Origin: Boesenbergia rotunda
Taxonomy: Eukaryota; Streptophyta; Magnoliopsida; Zingiberales; Zingiberaceae
Reading direction: 5' to 3'
Assembly (NCBI GenBank): GCA_024364735.1
Contig: JAGFNQ010000722.1
Span: 1 to 64,000, forward strand
Length of the DNA stretch: 64,000 bases
How positions within the stretch are numbered: position 1 is the stretch's first letter; each line of letters starts with the position of its first letter. This document shows positions 57,281 through 64,000 of the stretch, in pieces. Below the pieces are notes generated by a model that was not told where the DNA came from, did no database searches, and saw nothing but the letters and a program-made list of their open reading frames with translations. The translations under genes and the position numbers were made by a program.

Positions 57281-60200
57281 TCATCGGCGCCGCCTCCCCT
57301 TAACAAAAGCAAATTGCAAAAATAATTGTTAGTAAGATATGACTTGCATATGCAGCAATTTGTATAGATTTGGGCTTACCGCGCCCATGTAGTCGTCCAT
57401 GGATGATTGTTTTCTCTTTTTAAAGGAAGTCAAAGCAGGATTCTCGATAGCCTGTGCCTTTGATAATCGCTTTGCTGGTGTCTGGAAAAAGCATCGAAAT
57501 AAAAGCAATTATTAGACCAAAGTAATTGCATGATCCACGAAGTTAAGACACAGAAGTATAAGATGAGTTGTACCCTAGAGTGTTTTTTGTCCTTCCGTGC
57601 CTGTCTTTCCCTCTCGTCGTATTCTTGGTTTTCTTTCTCCACAAGACGGATAAGGGTATCACAGCGTCTAGCAAGTTCCTGAGTTGTCCGAGACTTGACA
57701 AACCAATCGAACCGAAACAAAGGTGAGGTGCGAAATGCTGCCTTGAGCTCATCCCAGTTGCCGTAACCAAGTTTGTGCACCATGCACAACTGAAACAATA
57801 AACAGAGAGTTAAAATGTGATCATATAAGGTTCAATCAAAAAGTGAAGAGAGCTTAATACCATGAAACGATCACATTCTTCATTATACAATTTTCCTTTA
57901 TTTTGGCCATATTGAATCTTTAGTTCCAACCATGGGTTCTTATAGCGATCCAACTTCTTGCCAATTGCTCTCATTATCTCTTCTTTTCGTGAGATTCTCG
58001 CCTCACCCCTCTCTATGTTCTTGATGATACGGTCATAGTCTGAACATTCAATAAAATTAGAGGTGCTCAAACCTATTGTCATAAACCAAAGAGAACCCAC
58101 TAAATGTGCATTAAGAATAAAGTACCATTTAATTCTTTGTATCTCTGTCTGAAGACTGTGACATATCTTTCTACCTCTTCTTCTGTTTTCCCCTCCACCT
58201 CTGACGCTATATTCTTAACGTCATTCCGGCCATACTTCTCACACGCTCGAATGAAAGTATTGAAGTCTTTCCTTGTCCACGTTGAAAACCCCTACAACAA
58301 GAACATAAGAGGGGCACTATATGCATAAATATTGGCGAATGAACTCACCTCTTCAAGCAGTCGCTCCTTCTCTGCTTGTTCCTCTGCAGTCAATGGATCT
58401 TCCAAATCTGTTTCACCGCATGACATGACCAATTTTTTTTTTATCAATCCATTAAGATACATACGTGCGCAAATTAATTATAATACCTTCAGCTTCCTCC
58501 TCTTCACCTATAGTATCTTTTGGCTGATTTTTTTGATGAGATTGCTGAAATTAGATGGAAACAACAGCAAAAAACCATAAATAACCTTGTTATAAACACA
58601 TATACACATAAAATGTATATTTAAAAAAAAACATGCAAGAAAGAAGTGACAGTATCACACTTCTGATACCAAAAGGAAGGTTGCTAACCTTTAAACTTTG
58701 ACAACTAGAACTATGATTGGCATAGAAAAAAAAACAAGAGAGCAACATACCATGAGATATCGTACTTCTTTCTCATACAACTCACTTAACCTCTGAGTGT
58801 TGAAAAACTGAAAATCATGTCTGAAAGGTTACCAAAAAAAACAGTTAGATAACATCCATATACATAAACAATCACTTAAGATCAGATGATCAACTTACAA
58901 TTGAGGCAAAGGTTACCAAAAAAAACAGTTAGATAACATCCATATACATAAACAATCACTTAAGATCAGATGATCAACTTACAATTGAGGCATACGAGGA
59001 ATCCGTGGCTCTTTAGATTTTGCAGAAGCGCCTTGTCGCATTGTTTGCTTGAAATAATCAGCATCAGAATAACTGAACACCAATATAGTGTATTAGCACG
59101 AGTTCCTACTAATATGCATAATTGCAACTGATATTTCATCTTACTTGCGTTTTCTTTCCCTCCTGGGTGGTTCAACCCAGTTATCAGCAACTATTTTTTT
59201 AAAGTCAACTTTGTTATCGTCCTTCAAAATCAAAGAAAAAAAAATGAAACTTGATTAAAGGGAAATGAAATGTATTGTATACCATTAATAAGTCAATGAA
59301 CATTGGTTCAATAAAAATGAAGCTAGGTACTATGTAATAAGAATCTGCCTGACAAAAAAAAAACTAATACTTCATAGTTCACATATACCTTCTCATCGCC
59401 AAAATCATACAAGTCAGCAGCTGTGAAGAAAAAAAATTATGTAAGCCATGCAAGGAAAATATCCAAGAATTGCTATCAGGAAGGAATCAACATACTGTCA
59501 TCCATCTTAAACTTTATCGCATCCTCTGTAAACTTTTTCATTTTTACATCAAGCTCTGCAGTCATCTCTTCTCCTTTAGCTATGATACGATCAATGTCCT
59601 CATCAGTAATTGTGCTGTCCTTGGAGCTAAAGACCATTTCAGCACCAAATCTAACCATTTGTAGAAGCTCATCTTTGTTAACAGCTGATTCAAGGAAAGC
59701 TTATAGATTAGAAACAAAAGAAATGGATACTGGACGGATTGCTTGAACAGCAGGCAGTAAGCTCTTTGAAGGAAACTTACTTTTCTGTTCTGCTAATCTT
59801 CCTTGTTGAATAACTAAGGCATCAAGTGCAAGCTTTTTGTATGCCCTTTCTATCACTTTCTCCTCAATAGCATACTGCATTATAGACATGTCAAATAATT
59901 CTGAAATCATTAGATTAAATTGAAACATCTAGAGCACAAGCATTATTGTACCTCGGTACAGAAACGGAACACTTGAACTTCTTTCTTTTGGCCAATTCTA
60001 TGAGCTCGATCCTGTGCTTGTAAATCAACTTGCGGATTCCTAGTAATGGCATATCCATAATAATTTAGCATTTGAAGGAGCACAAATATAGCAAACCAAA
60101 TATATGCATAGAGGAATACCAGTCACTGTCATAGAGAATGACAACGTCCGCAGTAGCTAGATTAATTCCCAGTCCACCAGCTCTTGTAGAAAGCAAGAAA

Positions 60201-62092
60201 ATAAATTTTTGGCTTCCAGGTTGATTAAAGGCTTCAATTGAAGCATCCCGTTCATCTCCCCCAGTATTCCCATCAATCCGGCAATATTGGTACCCACGGT
60301 ATAGCAAATAATCTTCCAATATGTCCAATAGTCTAGTCATCTAAATTACAACACATACAAGTATTAGATTGATGAAATAATATTTTATTTTTGACCGTAA
60401 GCAACATTGGGCAGCTATGTGAAACAAGTTGAGGCAAACGCAACTAAATTATGACGAACGTGAAATGAAAACAATAAAGATTAGATATATCAAGTTTCTA
60501 CATCAAGTTTCTAATAGGTTAGAAGTGAGAATAGCAGCCTTTGCATGTAGTAGCAATATGAATAAACCGAAGACACTTAACAAAAATTGACGGACTAAAA
60601 ACATTATAGACCTGTGAAAATATTAGAACCCTGGAATCCCGCTCCTTTAGTTTAGGCAACAACTTATCTAGCAGAACCATTTTTCCTGCAAAAGGAATTA
60701 TATGTTCAGAAAGCAAAGATTTTGCAGTAGTATCTCACAGGATTTGGACTTACCTGCATTTGTGATAAGATGTTCTCCAGTTGTATAAGGTGGTCCAGGC
60801 TCTGCGCCTTGGAACAGATATGGATGGTTGCAGCATTTGCGCAGTTGCATAGCAATGTTCAGAAGACGCTTGCGCTCCCCTCCAGCATTAATGACCTCCA
60901 AGTCTTTTTGAAGTAGAGCACGGTAATAATGCTTTTGCATCTGGGACATTCCTACCTTGAGTATAGTTTCCTTTTTTGGAGGCAAACCTTTTTCAACATC
61001 AGATTTAAGTCTTCTCAAAAGAAACGGGCGAAGAACCTACAAATGAAGACAAAATTTGAATCTTCACTGATACATATATCAGGGGTTACATATCTGAGTT
61101 TGTCATTGATGAGAAATGGCACACCTTGTGAAGCTGTTGGACAACCTCCTGCTGATCATTTTCCCCAGAGATTTGGAACCATTCATCAAAAGTTTCAGAA
61201 GAACTAAATATCTCAGGAAGCAGAAAATTAAGAAGAGCCCAGAGCTCATGCAGGTTGTTCTGCACAAAGTAATGATTGTTAGCATCAATGTAGTCAATCC
61301 CAAATAGTTGGGATAAATATGGATTAATCATGATATTAATAATGGTGACTAACAAGCCTTAAGGAATCGCAATCACTATACAAGCAAAAAATGAATTGGT
61401 TACCTGAAGTGGTGTTCCAGTGATAAGAAGGCGGTAATTAGTATTGTAGAGTCTCATTGTTTTAGAAAGAAGAGAATTTTCATTCTTTATCCGATGAGCT
61501 TCATCAATGATGACATAGCGCCAGCTAAACCGTCTTAAAGCATTCTTTTCTTTGATAGCCATTTCAAAACTAGTTATGCAGACGTCAAACTTCCCAGCCA
61601 CCAACAGATTCTCGCGAATATGTCGCTGTTGAATACCACAAACAAATTAGAAACAACACCCACACAATTTCTTGCAACTAGAAATGAAAACATATTTGAA
61701 GAAAACAGGGAACAATGTTTAAGCAATTGACTGACTCTTTCTTCAGGATCCCCGAGAAATTTTATAGGGCGCAGAATTGGACAGAAGCGCCGAATTTCCC
61801 TCATCCAGTTGCCAAGAGTAGATTTTGGTGCTACCACCATATGAGGACCAGTAATTCCTCTAAATTCATGCAAATAGCCAAGTAGAGAGATAGTTTGCAA
61901 TGTCTTTCCAAGACCCTAAATAAGAGGAATATATAAGTGGATATAAACTGAGATCAAAATTTACTAAACATAGTAATCTTTCCTTTTGCAGTACCATTTC
62001 GTCGGCTAGAATCCCATTAATTCCATTCTCATACAATCTTATTAGCCAATTCAATCCAGCTAACTGATAATCTCTCATTTTTCCCTGTATAC
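57281..62092 (-). CDS. CHR11: ISWI-type chromatin remodelling ATPase (CHR11/CHR17-like), 3' 21 exons
   Basis: ISWI ATPases slide and space nucleosomes. Exons: 61995-62092, 61736-61915, 61404-61625, 61125-61259, 60754-61036, 60612-60685, 60120-60340, 59952-60039, 59781-59874, 59496-59684, 59389-59420, 59145-59221, 58983-59072, 58751-58820, 58487-58544, 58349-58407, 58126-58291, 57861-58039, 57574-57789, 57380-57481 and 57281-57298. All introns are GT-AG and the frame is continuous for 882 residues. Visible: IQGKMRDYQLAGLNWL; Walker A DEMGLGKT, split by an intron; DEAHRIKNE; LLITGTPLQNN; STRAGGLGINL; QAQDRAHRIGQ; then HAND, SANT (FSTWTRKDFNTFIRACEKYG) and SLIDE (YGNWDELKAAFRTSPLF). The end is DDYMGA plus GRRRR. 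Arabidopsis CHR11 is about 1057 residues, so about 175-190 N-terminal residues lie off the window. No damage is seen. Confidence 0.96.
58825..58992. repeat. 84-bp tandem duplication across an ISWI splice donor
   Basis: Two units with period 84 (ACAATTGAGGCA at 58897 and 58981; GGTTACC at 58827 and 58911). They duplicate the end of exon 58983-59072 and its GTAAG donor into the intron. Using the second donor would read TTG then TAA at once, so only the first one keeps the protein open. Confidence 0.9.
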
Positions 62093-63363
62093 CTGAAGTA
62101 GGTATAGGATAGACATAAAAAACCAAAATTTGCATTAGATGCTGATCAGTAAAATAACGAATTCAATAAACTATCTACCATATCAGAAATGGACGCTCTT
62201 CAAATGTTATTATTGAGTTTAAGTCAACCGCAACTAAGCTAATATTAAATAGAATATCCATACAGCCAATAACTGATTTGTTTTACTATCCATACCGATA
62301 CATATAATGATATAGATTTTGTCAACCATAAACATAGACTTAGCATTCGCATCAAAAGTCTGGCATCAACAAGTGAAATTATTATGTATGTATCATGTGA
62401 TTACATATTATTGGTATTATTACATTAACAATATCATATTAATGTTGTTACTATTAAATAACACTATTTTCGAAATATCAAATATTTGATTTAAATAAAT
62501 TTATTAGATAGTTGATAGTTAAATCATATTTTAGTAAATATAGAATCAATAATTTTAAAATATATTAATAAATAATAATACCTTTACTAATATAAAGCAA
62601 TTAAAAACTGATATATTAATATATTATTTTCTAATATAGATTATATTTACATAGTGGTAGATCACATGCAAAAAAAAGGTCATTTTGTTGATCTTGTTAC
62701 AAATCTTGTATGGTGAGAAGAATTTATGCTAGAGCAAAAGAATCATCTCTGTCTACCTCCCTCTCTCTCTCTAAAATGCTACCACTAGTATTCAAGCTAA
62801 GATTAGTAATGTCCTATTTTCAATTAATATTTTTCCATTTAGATAAGAATTTAATTATCCTGCCTAATTTCCCTTTAAGTATAAATTCTCATATGCCAAA
62901 GTCATGGCTGCCGGTGGGAAACTTCCGTGAGGCCAAGTCAATGGCCTGAGGTTGGAAAAACCTCGTTAATCATTTTTCATATGCCAAAGCCACCTGCCAT
63001 TAGTATCACTTGACCTAAGCAGTTACTGCAATGTATAGTTATTATTGTCATATGTATCGATTATAACTCATCTTCCATTCCCTTGCATATATTTTATTTT
63101 GCTTACATCCCACCCAATCATCCAAGTTTATGTTTGTTGTTGATGAATGTAGAACTATGCACACAAAGTTGGTGTCCAAGCCACGAAGACAGAGATATAG
63201 TAAAAGGGGAGGAGGAAGAACTAAAGAAGAAAATGAGGTGAAGTTATATATTTCAATATTTCATTGAGGAATACTTAGTATCTCTTTGACGTATTTTTAT
63301 TATTATTTCATTCTTTAAACAATCAAATACCTAGAAAATTGGTGTTCAATTACAGGTTCTAAC
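62093..63363 (-). other. Probable large ISWI intron, no exon seen
   Basis: The acceptor at 62093-62100 begins an intron leading to missing 5' exons. I find no sequence resembling the ISWI N-terminal region up to 64000, so the intron is at least 1.9 kb or the gene start is displaced. The stretch is AT-rich repeat-like sequence with a CT run at 62757-62773. Confidence 0.5.
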
Positions 63364-63567
63364 TAAGGTTGAAAAAATCGCTAGGCGGTAGTCGGGCGGA
63401 GGACTACCGCCTAGCGCCTAGTCGGCGCCTAGGCGGTGCTAGGTGGCGCTAGGCGGCATTAGGTGGCACCACGGTGGGGTGCCGCCTAGCGCCCAGGTGC
63501 CGCCTAGGCAGGCGCCGCTTAGGCAGGCGCCGCCTAGGCGGGCGCCTAGGCCGACTTTTACAACAAT
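63364..63567. mobile_element. hAT-like MITE, GC-rich fold-back, with target duplication
   Basis: A 204-bp unit with inverted ends (TAAGGTTGAAAAAATCG and, inverted, ATTGTTGTAAAAGTCGG) and a core of CTAGGCGG/CCGCCTAG repeats that folds on itself. It is flanked by GGTTCTAAC at 63355-63363 and 63568-63576; hAT elements make 8-bp duplications, and the ninth base may be chance. Confidence 0.8.
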
Positions 63568-64000
63568 GGTTCTAACATAAACAGGACACGATTAAGTAAA
63601 AAATTATTTCTCTTTCCATTGTTGTTCACTTCACATCCATTTAACGAGGAAATCATGTTATCATTATAATTGTCAAAATCAATATCTGAGTGATATTATA
63701 GTCAAAGGTGCAGATTCCATCAGATAGATAGAATCAATGAAATTGAAAACCATATGATAAATAAAAAATGGAAAAGGTATAGGATTCTTAGTGGAGAGTT
63801 GAAGGAAAAGAAGCACTAGAATCATTGTTGATTGAGAGAAAATATTGTACTCTCACTCAAACCACAATATCCTCTCTTGATCCATAATAAAGTTACTTGA
63901 TAAGTAGTAAGCGAGAGAAAGATAGAAAAAGACATCAAACCTAACGAATGACGACAAGTTTTAATGATTTCCAAACTTATGGATCATAGTGGTATGTCAA
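63568..64000. other. AT-rich, no gene seen
   Basis: Window end. No exon or transposon end is recognised. Confidence 0.4.

Overview
This is a gene-poor, transposon-rich stretch of a flowering-plant nuclear genome. The evidence is spliced genes with plant-type introns, Ty1/copia elements with initiator-Met-tRNA primer sites, a Ty3/gypsy fragment, FAR1-type Mutator transposase remains, MITEs and solo LTRs. A monocot, perhaps of the ginger group, is my guess from the style of the repeats; the sequence does not prove it.

Layout. 1-6200: decayed LTR/copia fragments. 6200-8551: AT-rich sequence with a GC-rich minisatellite and no gene. 8552-15992: first copy of a segmental duplication, holding a complete NOP58 gene on the minus strand (nine coding exons plus a 5'-UTR intron) and the start of a Mutator-like element (MULE). 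15993-28739: a large SIRE-type copia element (copia A) with 2.2-kb LTRs, decayed gag-pol and an intact, probably spliced, envelope-position ORF. 28740-29180: a fold-back MITE. 29181-37671: second copy of the duplication, with a second intact NOP58 that appears identical in protein and differs only at silent sites, and a solo LTR inside the MULE end. The MULE continues to about 55570. It has terminal inverted repeats of about 1.83 kb and two genes transcribed inward from them: a small RNase H1 N-terminal (viroplasmin-like) gene on the plus strand and a FAR1-type transposase on the minus strand. The transposase is split by copia B (42268-53113, target duplication ATTAG). Copia B itself holds a gypsy fragment in its 5' LTR and a solo LTR inside. 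57281-62092: the 3' 21 exons of an ISWI/CHR11-type chromatin remodeller on the minus strand; its 5' exons lie beyond the window. 62093-64000: AT-rich sequence, probably intron, with a hAT-type MITE.

Order of events inferred from the nesting: the MULE landed next to the NOP58 promoter; NOP58 plus the MULE edge was duplicated in tandem; copia A now occupies the duplication junction without a target-site duplication; the solo LTR entered copy 2; copia B entered the transposase gene and later received its own insertions.

The host genes are ordinary housekeeping nuclear functions: box C/D snoRNP assembly (NOP58) and nucleosome spacing (ISWI). The most unusual signals are the two-gene long-TIR MULE, and the arrays of short hairpins in the copia LTRs, whose stems vary from unit to unit in a compensated way.
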